DNA of 17,285 nt from Sphingobium sp. (GCA_030148625.1 JASBTC010000465.1:1-17285); one strand, 5' to 3'; counted from the stretch's first letter, positions 1 to 7,979 are shown. Program-made: numbers and translations. Notes: generated by a model from the letters alone, not told the origin.

Positions 1-1839
1 GCCGACAGCCTCGGCGCAGTGCCGGTCAACCGCTATACCGGCTTCGGTCGGCTGACCTTCGACGCGAGCGACGCGATCACCCTGTTCGGCGAAATCTCGT
101 ACAACAAGGTGACGTCGCAATATCTCGGCCTCGCCTCCGCCAACCAGCTTTCGATCAAGGCCGATAACGTCTTCCTGCCCGCGGCGCTTCGCCAGACGCT
201 GGCAGCCAACAACGTCGCGACGATCACGCTGGGCCGCTCCGTGCTCGACAATGCCCGCACCGTCGTCGATCTCGACATCGAGACGATCAACGCGCTTGGC
301 GGCTTCAATGCCAAGCTGGGCGGCGACTGGCTGCTCGACGGCAGCTTCAGCTATGGCCGTACCAAGAACCGGGCGACATCGAGCAACAACCGCATCACAT
401 CGCGCTTCAACCTTGCGCTCGATGCGATCGATGATCCGCGCACGCCCGGCGTGGTCGATCCGATCTGTCGATCGACCATCGCCAACCCGACCAATGGCTG
501 TGTGCCGCTGAACCTGATCGGCGAGGATCGCTTCTCCGACGCAGCGCTCGCCTATGTGAACGGCGTCGGTTACCGCCTGTGGGACATCAAGCAGAAATCG
601 GCGGCGATGACGCTGCGCGGCTCACCCTTCGACACCTGGGCCGGGCCGGTCTCGATCGCGGTCGGCGGCGAATATCGCGAGCTGAGCGTCAAGACCACGT
701 CGGATCCGATCTCGGCGGCGCTCGCCTTTGCCGGTGGCGGCACCATTCCCTATGCGGGCAAGGTGACGGTCAAGGAAGGCTTCGGCGAAGTGCTGATCCC
801 GCTCGCCAAGGATACCGACTGGGCCAAGGATCTGAGCATCGACGCCGCCGCGCGCGTCACCGATTACAGCACTTCGGGCACCGTCGTCACCTGGAAGGGC
901 GGCATCAACTACGCGATCAACGATTCGATCCGGCTGCGCGCCACACGCTCACGCGATATCCGCGCGCCCAGCCTGGAGGAACTGTTCCAGGCCGGATCGA
1001 CATCCCAGCTGACCGTCGAGGATCCGAAACTCAACAACATCTCCTATCTCGTCACCGCGGCAAACCAGGGCAATCCCAGCCTGACGCCGGAAAAGGCCGA
1101 TACGCTGACCGCCGGTGTCGTGCTGACGCCGACCTTCATTCCGCGCCTCAAGCTGTCGATCGACTATTATAATATCGAGCTGAACGACGCGATCATCGCA
1201 CTCACCCCGGCAGCGATCGTGACCCGCTGCTACACCACATCGCCCCAGGCCTGCTCGCTGATCATCCGTGGCGGCGTCGATGACCGCATCACCCGCGTCG
1301 TCAATGGCCCGGTCAACCTGACTTCGGTCAAGACCCGCGGCATCGACGTCGAGGCGCAATACTGGTTCCCGATCGGCGCCGACCGGCTCAATATCCAGGC
1401 GCTGATCACCTATATCGATCACACGTCGATCTCCGACGGCCTCAACAAACCCACCATGCTCGCCGGCAGCGTCGAGCAACCCACGGTCGCGGCGGTTGGC
1501 GGCAACCCGCATTGGAAGATCAACACGCATGTCAGCTATGTGAACGACCGTTTCACGCTGAGCGCGGCGGCGCGCTATATTGGCGGCGGCAGCATCAACA
1601 AGGCATTCACCTACAAGGATCTCGACGTGCTGAGCGTCAATGGTCGCGTCTATTTCGACCTTCAGGGCGAAGTGACGCTGATCGAGAATGACGACAATCG
1701 CGTCGCCCTGTTCGGATCGATCCAGAACGTGTTCAACAAGACGCCACCGATCACCGGCGCGGGCGGGTACGGCACCACCCGGGCGCTGTACGACACGCTC
1801 GGCCGGATGTTCACCGCGGGCGTCCGTTTCAAATTCTGA
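1..1839 (+). CDS. TonB-dependent outer-membrane receptor, C-terminal part (5' end outside window)
   Basis: The reading frame is open from the first base, so the start, signal peptide, TonB box and plug lie upstream; 612 residues are visible. They look like the beta-barrel of a large TonB-dependent receptor: alternating amphipathic strands, the barrel segment with TRSRDIRAPSLEELF, a late strand with VKTRGIDVEAQYW, and a C-terminus ending GVRFKF whose final Phe is the usual outer-membrane insertion signal. Two Cys pairs sit in predicted extracellular loops (CRSTIANPTNGC near residue 156, CYTTSPQAC near 411), a pattern common in sphingomonad receptors. Family role: energised import of a ligand across the outer membrane using TonB/ExbBD. 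The ligand cannot be read from the sequence. The next two genes encode an exported serine hydrolase and an amidohydrolase, so a peptide or acylated amino-acid substrate is plausible (inference). Whether it carries an STN signalling domain cannot be seen here. Confidence 0.93.
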   Translation, partial: ADSLGAVPVNRYTGFGRLTFDASDAITLFGEISYNKVTSQYLGLASANQLSIKADNVFLPAALRQTLAANNVATITLGRSVLDNARTVVDLDIETINALGGFNAKLGGDWLLDGSFSYGRTKNRATSSNNRITSRFNLALDAIDDPRTPGVVDPICRSTIANPTNGCVPLNLIGEDRFSDAALAYVNGVGYRLWDIKQKSAAMTLRGSPFDTWAGPVSIAVGGEYRELSVKTTSDPISAALAFAGGGTIPYAGKVTVKEGFGEVLIPLAKDTDWAKDLSIDAAARVTDYSTSGTVVTWKGGINYAINDSIRLRATRSRDIRAPSLEELFQAGSTSQLTVEDPKLNNISYLVTAANQGNPSLTPEKADTLTAGVVLTPTFIPRLKLSIDYYNIELNDAIIALTPAAIVTRCYTTSPQACSLIIRGGVDDRITRVVNGPVNLTSVKTRGIDVEAQYWFPIGADRLNIQALITYIDHTSISDGLNKPTMLAGSVEQPTVAAVGGNPHWKINTHVSYVNDRFTLSAAARYIGGGSINKAFTYKDLDVLSVNGRVYFDLQGEVTLIENDDNRVALFGSIQNVFNKTPPITGAGGYGTTRALYDTLGRMFTAGVRFKF

Positions 1840-1850
1840 TGACGACATGT

Positions 1851-1880
1851 CCGGGCCGCAATCGCGGCCCGGACCATTTT
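1851..1880 (+). terminator. GC-rich hairpin between receptor and serine hydrolase (possible terminator or attenuator)
   Basis: A perfect 9-bp inverted repeat (CCGGGCCGC at 1851-1859, GCGGCCCGG at 1864-1872) has a 4-nt loop. It is followed by ACCA and four T residues at 1877-1880. The stem is strong but the T run is short and displaced by four bases, so it may only partly terminate or may act as an mRNA processing or stability element that lowers expression of the hydrolase relative to the receptor. It begins 11 bp after the receptor stop and ends at the ribosome-binding site of the next gene, so stem formation could also affect translation of that gene. Confidence 0.45.
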
Positions 1881-1886
1881 GGGAGG
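1881..1886 (+). promoter_or_regulatory. Ribosome-binding site deciding the serine hydrolase start
   Basis: GGGAGG lies 6 nt before the ATG at 1893. It supports that start over the in-frame ATG at 1839, which overlaps the receptor stop codon and would add 18 polar residues in front of a good signal peptide. Confidence 0.75.
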
Positions 1887-1892
1887 ATCCGG

Positions 1893-3245
1893 ATGGCCCG
1901 TTTCGCCTGGCTGCCGCTCGCCGCATTGCTCGCGACGCCCGCTCATGCCGATCCGGGGGCACCCGGCCGGATCGCGACGGCGCTCGGGGTTCCCTCCCCC
2001 ACCGCGCCGGGCTGCGCGGTTGGCATCTTCCGCGACGGCAAGACAGCGGAGTTGGTCAATGCCGGCGCCGCCGATATCGCGACGGGCCGTGCGATCGGGT
2101 CCGACACGCAATTCTACGCGGCCTCGGTCTCCAAGCAATTCACCGCGGTCGCGCTGATGCAGCTCGTCGTCGCGGGCAAGGTCTCGCTGACCGACGACGT
2201 CCGGAAATTCATTCCGGAGTTGGCCGATTACGGCACCGTCGTCACCGTCCAGATGCTGCTCAACATGACCGGGGGCATCCGAGATTCGCTCGCGCTGCTC
2301 GCATTGGAGGGCAATCTCAAGATTTCGGAGCCCAGCCGCGCCGACGCGCTGGCCGGCGTGCTGCGGCAGAAGGAGACCAATTTCAAACCCGGCACCGAAT
2401 ATGATTACACCAATGGCGGCTATCTGCTGCTGTCCGAAATCGTCGAGCGCGTGTCGAAACAGCCGTTCGAAACCTATGTGAACGCGAATGTGCTGAAGCC
2501 TTTGGGCATGACGCGCAGCTTCATGATGCTGGGCAAGCGCACCGCCGACGCCAATGCGACGCACGGTTATGTCGCGGCCGCCGACGGCAAGGTGACCTCC
2601 GCCGACGAATATCCGCTGTTCGGCGGATCGGGCGGGCTGATCACGACGGTGAACGACCTGGCCAAATGGGATCGCGACATCGACACCGGCCACAAGGTGT
2701 GGACGCCGGAGATCACGCGGCTGATGATCACGCCGGGCAAATTCACCAACGGTGCGCCGGTGGTGCGATCGGGGCGCGGCATCGCCTATGGCAATGCGCT
2801 GATCGTCGGACCGCACTGGTTCCACCACACCGGCGGAGCCGCCGGCTACAAGACGCTTTATGGCCGCCTGCCCGAAAAAAGGATGGGCATCGCGCTGCTC
2901 TGCAACAACGGCGCGATCGATCCCGCGAAAAAGGCGGACGAGGTGATCGCGGCGCTCAACGAGGGGCTGCCGGCGATCACCGAACCCAGTTCCGACGGCT
3001 CGGCGCTCAACGGCCGCTATCGCAATCCCAACATCGCCGCGACCTATATCGTCGACGCCAAGGGCGACACGATCAACCTGACGCTGGAGACCGCAAAGGG
3101 CGGCACGACTGGCCCGCTGGCGCTCAAGCGCAACGACGAAGGCGCGTTCAAGAGCGGGCCGTTCAGCATCACCCCCGACGACGATGCGCGCGGCTTCGTG
3201 CTAAGGACGTCCCGCATCACGCTTCATTTCGATCGGGCACAATGA
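1893..3245 (+). CDS. Exported SxxK serine hydrolase (class C beta-lactamase/D-aminopeptidase-like)
   Basis: This 450-residue protein belongs to the penicillin-binding-protein/class C beta-lactamase fold (Pfam Beta-lactamase, peptidase family S12). Residues 1-19 form a signal peptide with likely cleavage after AHA, placing it in the periplasm. Catalytic motifs are all visible: S78-V-S-K81 (nucleophile and general base), Y172-T-N174, and H312-T-G314 in place of KTG. The segment FGGSGGLITTVNDLAKW (about 243-259) is typical of the family. A further domain of about 100 residues (about 350-450) follows, as in many S12 esterases and D-aminopeptidases. Such enzymes act on amide or ester bonds, often peptides with D-residues, and only sometimes on beta-lactams. 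It follows the receptor by 53 bp and shares a 4-bp ATGA overlap with the amidohydrolase gene downstream, so the pair is probably translationally coupled. The exact substrate is unknown; antibiotic resistance should not be assumed. Confidence 0.9.
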   Translation: MARFAWLPLAALLATPAHADPGAPGRIATALGVPSPTAPGCAVGIFRDGKTAELVNAGAADIATGRAIGSDTQFYAASVSKQFTAVALMQLVVAGKVSLTDDVRKFIPELADYGTVVTVQMLLNMTGGIRDSLALLALEGNLKISEPSRADALAGVLRQKETNFKPGTEYDYTNGGYLLLSEIVERVSKQPFETYVNANVLKPLGMTRSFMMLGKRTADANATHGYVAAADGKVTSADEYPLFGGSGGLITTVNDLAKWDRDIDTGHKVWTPEITRLMITPGKFTNGAPVVRSGRGIAYGNALIVGPHWFHHTGGAAGYKTLYGRLPEKRMGIALLCNNGAIDPAKKADEVIAALNEGLPAITEPSSDGSALNGRYRNPNIAATYIVDAKGDTINLTLETAKGGTTGPLALKRNDEGAFKSGPFSITPDDDARGFVLRTSRITLHFDRAQ

Positions 3246-4843
3246 CGATGACCGGATTGCGTCGCTCCGCCGCCGCCCTCGCCCTGCTCGCGCCGCTGTT
3301 GGGGGCCGCTCCGCCACAGACCACGATCGTGATCGCCGGCGGCACCATCTATGACGGCGCCGCGACGAAGCCGGTGATCGGCGACGTGGTCATTGCCGGC
3401 GACAAGGTGATCGCGATCGGACCGCGCGCCGGCCGCAAATATCGCGGCGCGCGTGTGATCGATGCCAAGGGAATGATCGTCGCGCCCGGCTTCATCGATC
3501 CGCACACCCATGCCGACGCGCTTGTCTGGGGCGATACGGCGGAAAAGCGGCTGGTGACGCCGTGGCTGACCCAGGGCGTGACGACGATCATGACCGGCAG
3601 CGACGGCTATGGCCAGGGCCCCGAAGGATCGCCGGCGAAGCTGTTCGACCATGTGGCCAAGGCGGGCGTCGGCCCCAATGTCGCCGCGTTCGTCGGCTTC
3701 GGCTCGGTCCGCGAGGCAGTGATCGGCGACGATGCACGAGCGCCCTCGCCAAGCGAGTTGCAGCGCATGCAGTCGATCACGGCCCGGGGCATGTGCGAAG
3801 GCGCGCTCGGCCTGTCGGCGGGGCTGTTCTACGCACCGCAGAGTTTCGCCAAGACCGAGGAAGTGATCGCGGTCGCGCGCGAGGCGGCGAAGCGCGGCGG
3901 CGTCTATGACACGCATCAGCGCGACGAATCCTCCTACACGATCGGCCTGATGGCCTCGGTGCGCGAAGTGATCCGCATCGGCCGCGAAGCGGGCCTGCCC
4001 GTCCATTTCTCGCACCTCAAGGCGCTGGGCGCCGATGTGCAGGGCAAGGCGGCGGACGTGATCGCGATCATCGACGCGGCGCGTAGCGCGGGGCAGAGCA
4101 TCACCGCCGATCAATATCCCTATGAGGCGTCGGGATCGAGCCTGATCGCCTCTCTGGTGCCGCGCTGGGCGCAGGATGGCGGCGCGGCGGCGCTTGTCCG
4201 CCGGATCGAGACCCCGGCCGATCGCGAGAAGATCGTCGCCGAGATGAAAGTCAATCTGGTGCGGCGCGGCGGCCCCAATGCGGTGCTGATGCGCGATGCC
4301 GGCCGTCCCTGGTCGGGCAAAAGGCTCGACGTCATCGCCAGGGATTGGGGCGTCGATCCGGTCGAGGCGGCGCTGCGCATCATCGTGGCGAACAAGGGCG
4401 ATGGATCGAGCATCGTTTCGTTCAACATGATCGAGCCCGATATCCGGCTGTTCATGCAGCAGCCCTGGATGATGACGGGCTCCGACGGGTCGGCCGGCCA
4501 TCCCCGGATGTACGGCACCTTCCCCACCAAATACGCCAAATATGTCGTCGCGGAGAAAACGATCAGCGTCGCCGACTTCATCAATTCGAGCACCGGCCGC
4601 ACCGCCGATTTCTTCAAGCTCGACCGGCGCGGCCATCTGAAACCCGGCTATTTCGCCGATGTCGTGGTGTTCGATCCCAAGACCTATCGTCCCCGCGCGA
4701 CCTATCTCGAACCGGCATTGTCGAGCGAGGGTGTCCGCACGCTGATCGTCAACGGCACGCTGACGATCGACGGTGGACGCGTGACCGGCAAGGCCGGCGG
4801 GCGCGCGGTGAAGCATAGGCCGACGCAGGGAAGTTGCGCATAG
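3242..4843 (+). CDS. Exported amidohydrolase of the D-aminoacylase (N-acyl-D-amino-acid deacylase) type
   Basis: This 533-residue protein starts at an ATG overlapping the upstream stop (ATGA); a second in-frame ATG at 3248 is an alternative start. Residues 1-22 look like a signal peptide. The amidohydrolase fold is clear: beta-sandwich strands at the N-terminus, PGFIDPHTHAD with metal ligands H88 and H90, THQRDES (H225), FSHLK (H258), ADQYPYEASGSS (290-300), catalytic D415 in TGSDGS, and PRMYGTFPTKYAKY (421-434), then the return sandwich near LKPGYFADVVVFDP. This order matches D-aminoacylases, which release D-amino acids from N-acyl-D-amino acids using zinc. One difference is visible: the family GNCG motif carrying the metal-binding Cys is GSDG here (D121), so substrate and metal site may differ. 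Alternatives are a dihydroorotase-like or isoaspartyl-type amidohydrolase. It probably acts on products of the co-transcribed serine hydrolase. Confidence 0.88.
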   Translation: MTMTGLRRSAAALALLAPLLGAAPPQTTIVIAGGTIYDGAATKPVIGDVVIAGDKVIAIGPRAGRKYRGARVIDAKGMIVAPGFIDPHTHADALVWGDTAEKRLVTPWLTQGVTTIMTGSDGYGQGPEGSPAKLFDHVAKAGVGPNVAAFVGFGSVREAVIGDDARAPSPSELQRMQSITARGMCEGALGLSAGLFYAPQSFAKTEEVIAVAREAAKRGGVYDTHQRDESSYTIGLMASVREVIRIGREAGLPVHFSHLKALGADVQGKAADVIAIIDAARSAGQSITADQYPYEASGSSLIASLVPRWAQDGGAAALVRRIETPADREKIVAEMKVNLVRRGGPNAVLMRDAGRPWSGKRLDVIARDWGVDPVEAALRIIVANKGDGSSIVSFNMIEPDIRLFMQQPWMMTGSDGSAGHPRMYGTFPTKYAKYVVAEKTISVADFINSSTGRTADFFKLDRRGHLKPGYFADVVVFDPKTYRPRATYLEPALSSEGVRTLIVNGTLTIDGGRVTGKAGGRAVKHRPTQGSCA

Positions 4844-4861
4844 GGCGAGGCCTACCCGGAT
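4844..4861. other. 18-bp convergent junction between the two gene blocks
   Basis: The plus-strand stop (TAG 4841-4843) and minus-strand stop (TGA, complement of 4862-4864) are 18 bp apart. Only a weak 4-bp inverted repeat (TAGG/CCTA, 4841-4854) is visible, and there is no T run on either strand. No intrinsic terminator can be supported, so transcripts of the two blocks may overlap at their 3' ends or rely on Rho. Confidence 0.6.
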
Positions 4862-6085
4862 TCAGGCCAGGGCCTTGGTCAGGGCGCGGACAAAGGCGGC
4901 ATTCAGCGCGTCACGCGACGCTTCCGAGGGCTTGGGCCAGGCGCTTTGCAGCACCAGCAGCAGGTCCGCCACAGGATCGATATGGAGCAGCTGACCGAAG
5001 ACGCCTTCGGCCCGATAATTGGCGGGCGTGCGCTGGATCCACCATTGATAGCCATAGTCGGACGCACTGCCATTCGCCTTGTGCGGTGCCGATGGCTGGG
5101 TGGACTCCGCCATCCAGCCCGCCGGCAGGATCCGGCGCCCCGCCGCGACGCCGTCGTTCAGGCAGAACAGGCCCGGCCGCGCGACATCGCGCGCCGTCGC
5201 GCTGATGCAGCCCCCGCCCCATTCGGTGTCCCCTTCGGCATTGCACACCCAATAGGCGTCGGCCTCCATGCCCATCGGCTGCCAGATTCGCTCGGAAAGA
5301 TAAGGCGACAGCGGACCGCCGATCGCGGCCGCCACCACTTCACCCAGCATGCAGGATTCGCCGGTCTTGTACTGGTGGACGGTCCCGGGCGGATAGGCGC
5401 GCGGCAGCGATGCCAGATGCGCGAAGAATTGGCCCTTGCGATCGCGTGCTGCGGAAAGCGCGAGCAGCCGGTTCACGTCGGATGCGGGATCGAGATAATT
5501 CTCGCTCCAGCGGATGCCGGAGGACATGCGCAGCAGATCGCGGATGATCGTCCCGTCGAATGCCGTGCCCTTGAGCGCGGGCAGATAACGCACCACCGGA
5601 TCGGTCACCGCACCGATCTGGCCGTCGGCAATGGCGGCCCCGACCAGCAGCGAGGTCACCGATTTCGCCATCGAAAAGGATGTCCATCGCGTCGCGGCGT
5701 CGTTGCCCAGCGCATAGCGCTCCAGCACGACCCGACCCTTATGCACCGCCACCAGGCTGGCGACGCGATTGAACGCCATGAACTGGGCCAGGGTCCAGTC
5801 GCGCCCGTCATGGCTGAACACCAGGTCGGGCCCGTTCGCAGCGCGCGGCAACGGCACCGTCACGCCACCCCTGCGGATGGACCGCGTCGCGAACAGCCGG
5901 TCCATGTTGCGGAATGCGCGGATCTGCGCGTCCCCCTCCAGGAACAGCAGCTTCGCGGCATCGCGCGACGCATCATCTGTCGCGCGCGCCCAGGATCGCC
6001 CCGGCATCGCCGATGCCGTCAGGCCGGCGCCCAGCCATGCCAGCATACGGACCGCGTCGCGCCGGTCGACCGGCATGCCGGTCAT
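4862..6085 (-). CDS. NylB-like SxxK serine hydrolase, putatively Tat-exported
   Basis: This 407-residue protein is the last gene of the minus-strand operon. It has the class C beta-lactamase fold with S138-M-A-K141 (nucleophile and base) and Y239 in the second motif (YKTGES). GYQWWI (345-350) and GVFGQLLHIDP (361-371) are features shared with 6-aminohexanoate-dimer hydrolase (NylB) type enzymes, which cleave linear amide bonds. The N-terminus has twin arginines (R8-R9), a hydrophobic stretch (about 14-27) and a likely cleavage after SWA, suggesting Tat export, although the motif DRRDAVR is a weak match. The start ATG overlaps the upstream TGA (ATGA) and has GGAGG 7 nt upstream (complement of 6093-6097). 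It is a different branch from the serine hydrolase at 1893-3245. An amidase, esterase or D-stereospecific peptidase role is likely; the substrate is not determined. Confidence 0.88.
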   Translation of the reverse strand: MTGMPVDRRDAVRMLAWLGAGLTASAMPGRSWARATDDASRDAAKLLFLEGDAQIRAFRNMDRLFATRSIRRGGVTVPLPRAANGPDLVFSHDGRDWTLAQFMAFNRVASLVAVHKGRVVLERYALGNDAATRWTSFSMAKSVTSLLVGAAIADGQIGAVTDPVVRYLPALKGTAFDGTIIRDLLRMSSGIRWSENYLDPASDVNRLLALSAARDRKGQFFAHLASLPRAYPPGTVHQYKTGESCMLGEVVAAAIGGPLSPYLSERIWQPMGMEADAYWVCNAEGDTEWGGGCISATARDVARPGLFCLNDGVAAGRRILPAGWMAESTQPSAPHKANGSASDYGYQWWIQRTPANYRAEGVFGQLLHIDPVADLLLVLQSAWPKPSEASRDALNAAFVRALTKALA

Positions 6086-7512
6086 CGTCCCGCCTCCGCC
6101 TTGCAGTGCGCGGCGCCGGCCAGCGCGTCGAGTTCCGCCCGGTCATGCAGCCTGCCGCCCGCGACGACCGCGCGGATGGTGCGCAGCGCATCCAGATCGC
6201 GTGAGGGATCGCGGTCGAGCAGCAGCAGGTCCGCGCGCGCGCCGGGCTCGACGGTGCCGAAATCGGCGGCCCAGCCCAGCGCCGACCCCCGCCGGGGCAG
6301 CGAGCGGAAATAGTCGCGCGGCACCACCGTCGCGCTGCGCAAGGCCTGTATCGGCGTCAGCCCGGCGGCGGCGAGTGCCTTGAGTTCGCTCAACAGCCCT
6401 TCACCCCAGAGGTGATAGGGTTGCGGCGTATCCGATCCGGCCATGATGCGCACGCCCGCACGCGCATAGGCCGAGGCGATCGCGCGGCGCAGGCGCACAA
6501 AGGCCGTGGCGGCCTCCGCCGGCATCGCCCGCTGCATGGCTGCGCGGCGCGCCGGCCAGATCCGGCGCTGTTCGGCATCGGCCAGGCAGGCCGCCATGCC
6601 CGCCGCCAGGGCACGGGTGTCCACGGCAGGATCGAAGGCGCGTTCGAACGATGCGAGCGTCGGCACCTGAAAGGATCGCGCCCGGGCGACGCGCCGCGCC
6701 AGGCCGTCGACCTGCGCGGGCCCGGCGGCGGACGCGGCAGCGACCACCGCCGGCGGCGGAACCTGCTCGAACGGCCCGAGATCGGCGCCATGTTTCGGCA
6801 GCAATTCCTGGATCGCGCCGTCGAGATGCTCGACCTCCTGCCCCGCCGCGAGCGCCGCGGGCAGGCCGACCGCATTGTCGACATGGCCCGCCACCGGCAG
6901 TCCGGCTCGGCGCGCTTCGTCGATCAGCGCATGCCAAACCGCCGGATGCGTGATCTGGTGCGCCTTGACGAGGTCGTATCGCCCATCCGCCGCGCTGCGC
7001 ACCGCCACGCGACCGGCCTCGGCCGTCGCTGCGTTGTCGTCGTTGACGATCGGCGCGGCCACATAAAGGCGCGGGCCGAGCAGAGTGCCGCGCTCGACCG
7101 CCGAACGCGCATCGCGCGCGACCGCCGGCGCCTGCATCGCGCGCGCCGTCGTCACGCCAGATCCGATCATCAGCGCGAGCGAGCGGCGCAGAGCCCCGTC
7201 GGTCGCCGTCGCGGCATCCGGCAGATGGACATGCATGTCGACCAGGCCCGGCATCACCACCAGCCCCCGCGCCATGATCCGGCGCGCACCCGGCGGCACC
7301 GGGACGCGCCGCCGCGGGCCGATGCGCACGATCCTGTCGCCCCGCACGATGATCGTCTGGTCGCGCAACCGGGCCTGCGCGGTCATCGGCAGCACCTCTG
7401 CACCAACGATGGCGAGCGTTTCCGGAGTTTCCTTGGGTGCCGGCGCAGCGGCTGCAGGCGTGGCGAACGGCAGAAATATGGGCAGCAGCCGGACGACGCG
7501 GCACACGCTCAT
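6082..7512 (-). CDS. Exported prolidase-like metal-dependent amidohydrolase
   Basis: This 476-residue protein has a signal peptide (residues 1-23, ending PAAAA). The start is fixed by GGAGGA (complement of 7518-7523) 5 nt before the ATG, which overlaps the Rieske stop as ATGA; longer in-frame starts would run into the Rieske gene. It has the TIM-barrel amidohydrolase pattern of Xaa-Pro dipeptidase/imidazolonepropionase-like proteins: PGLVDMHVH with H94 and H96, YDLVKAH with K183 as the probable carboxylated lysine, AGHVDN (H210), EVEHLDG (H229), and AGSDTP with D361. These six residues would form a binuclear metal centre. The C-terminal sandwich ends with VEPGARADLLLLDRDP. Enzymes of this group often release C-terminal amino acids or proline from dipeptides, which fits a step after the M13 endopeptidase in the same operon (inference). 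It is unlike the D-aminoacylase-type protein at 3242-4843, having the lysine-bridged metal site. Confidence 0.88.
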   Translation of the reverse strand: MSVCRVVRLLPIFLPFATPAAAAPAPKETPETLAIVGAEVLPMTAQARLRDQTIIVRGDRIVRIGPRRRVPVPPGARRIMARGLVVMPGLVDMHVHLPDAATATDGALRRSLALMIGSGVTTARAMQAPAVARDARSAVERGTLLGPRLYVAAPIVNDDNAATAEAGRVAVRSAADGRYDLVKAHQITHPAVWHALIDEARRAGLPVAGHVDNAVGLPAALAAGQEVEHLDGAIQELLPKHGADLGPFEQVPPPAVVAAASAAGPAQVDGLARRVARARSFQVPTLASFERAFDPAVDTRALAAGMAACLADAEQRRIWPARRAAMQRAMPAEAATAFVRLRRAIASAYARAGVRIMAGSDTPQPYHLWGEGLLSELKALAAAGLTPIQALRSATVVPRDYFRSLPRRGSALGWAADFGTVEPGARADLLLLDRDPSRDLDALRTIRAVVAGGRLHDRAELDALAGAAHCKAEAGR

Positions 7513-7979
7513 GCCTCTCCTCCGCCGATCGCAATCATGGTGCGGCCGGGAAAATGGTGCGGCGGCACCGGCAGGTTGGTCGGCGCCGGCCCTTTGCGGA
7601 CTCGCCCGGACAGGTCGAATTGCGAACCGTGGCACAGGCACAGCCAGCCGCCATCGTCGCCCAGCCCAGCGAACGGCTCGCACCCTTCATGCGTGCAGCG
7701 GCCGATCACCACCAGCCAGTCGGGATCGTGCGTGCGATCCTCGTCGCGTTCGGGGTCGCGCAGCGTCGAGAGCGGCACCGCGCGCACCGCCGCGATCTCC
7801 GCCGCGCTGCGGTGACGGACGAAGACGGGCTGGCCGCGCCAGGCAATGCGCAGTTGCTCGCCTTCGCCGATCCCGTCGAGCCGTACCAGCAGCGGCCCGG
7901 CGTCGTCATGCGCGGCCGTCCGGCCACAGGGCAGCGCCGCCAAACCGGCCAGCATCTCGCGCCGACGGATGCCGGGCAT
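7509..7979 (-). CDS. Small PetA-like Rieske [2Fe-2S] protein, orphan and apparently unanchored
   Basis: This 156-residue protein resembles the soluble domain of the bc1 complex Rieske subunit: WRGQPVFVRHRSAAEIAAVR (47-66), then C95-T-H97-x-G-C100 and C114-L-C116-H117-G-S, and a tail GRVRKGPAPTNLPVPP. C95, H97, C114 and H117 would bind the cluster, and C100 and C116 would form the disulphide. Compared with canonical PetA (about 180 residues or more), the N-terminus is short: RRRE (5-8) followed by only about 11 hydrophobic residues, suggesting a Tat signal rather than a membrane anchor. No cytochrome b or c1 gene is nearby. The CHGS motif keeps its Ser, but the usual following Tyr is Phe (F121), and the Pro of CPCHG is Leu. 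The start ATG overlaps the beta-propeller TGA by one base, and its stop overlaps the amidohydrolase start by 4 bp. It is probably an exported electron carrier; the redox partner is unknown. Confidence 0.88.
   Translation of the reverse strand: MPGIRRREMLAGLAALPCGRTAAHDDAGPLLVRLDGIGEGEQLRIAWRGQPVFVRHRSAAEIAAVRAVPLSTLRDPERDEDRTHDPDWLVVIGRCTHEGCEPFAGLGDDGGWLCLCHGSQFDLSGRVRKGPAPTNLPVPPHHFPGRTMIAIGGGEA

Noticed and set aside
1839..1892. Upstream ATG at 1839 as the start of the serine hydrolase
   Set aside because: It lacks a ribosome-binding site of its own and would put 18 polar residues before the signal peptide; ATG 1893 has GGGAGG at good spacing.
3224..4816. Minus-strand frame of about 530 codons opposite the D-aminoacylase-type gene
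   Set aside because: Antisense shadow: His/Asp/Arg-rich, no recognisable domain, while the plus strand encodes a complete amidohydrolase.
1893..6085. Calling either SxxK hydrolase an antibiotic-resistance beta-lactamase
   Set aside because: Both have the fold, but motifs (HTG, YKTG/GVFGQ) and operon context point to esterase, amidase or peptidase activity rather than dedicated beta-lactamases.
7900..7979. Lipoprotein signal in the Rieske protein (ALPCG near residue 18)
   Set aside because: Pro precedes the Cys; lipoboxes normally have Gly, Ala or Ser there. A short Tat-type signal explains the RRRE segment better.
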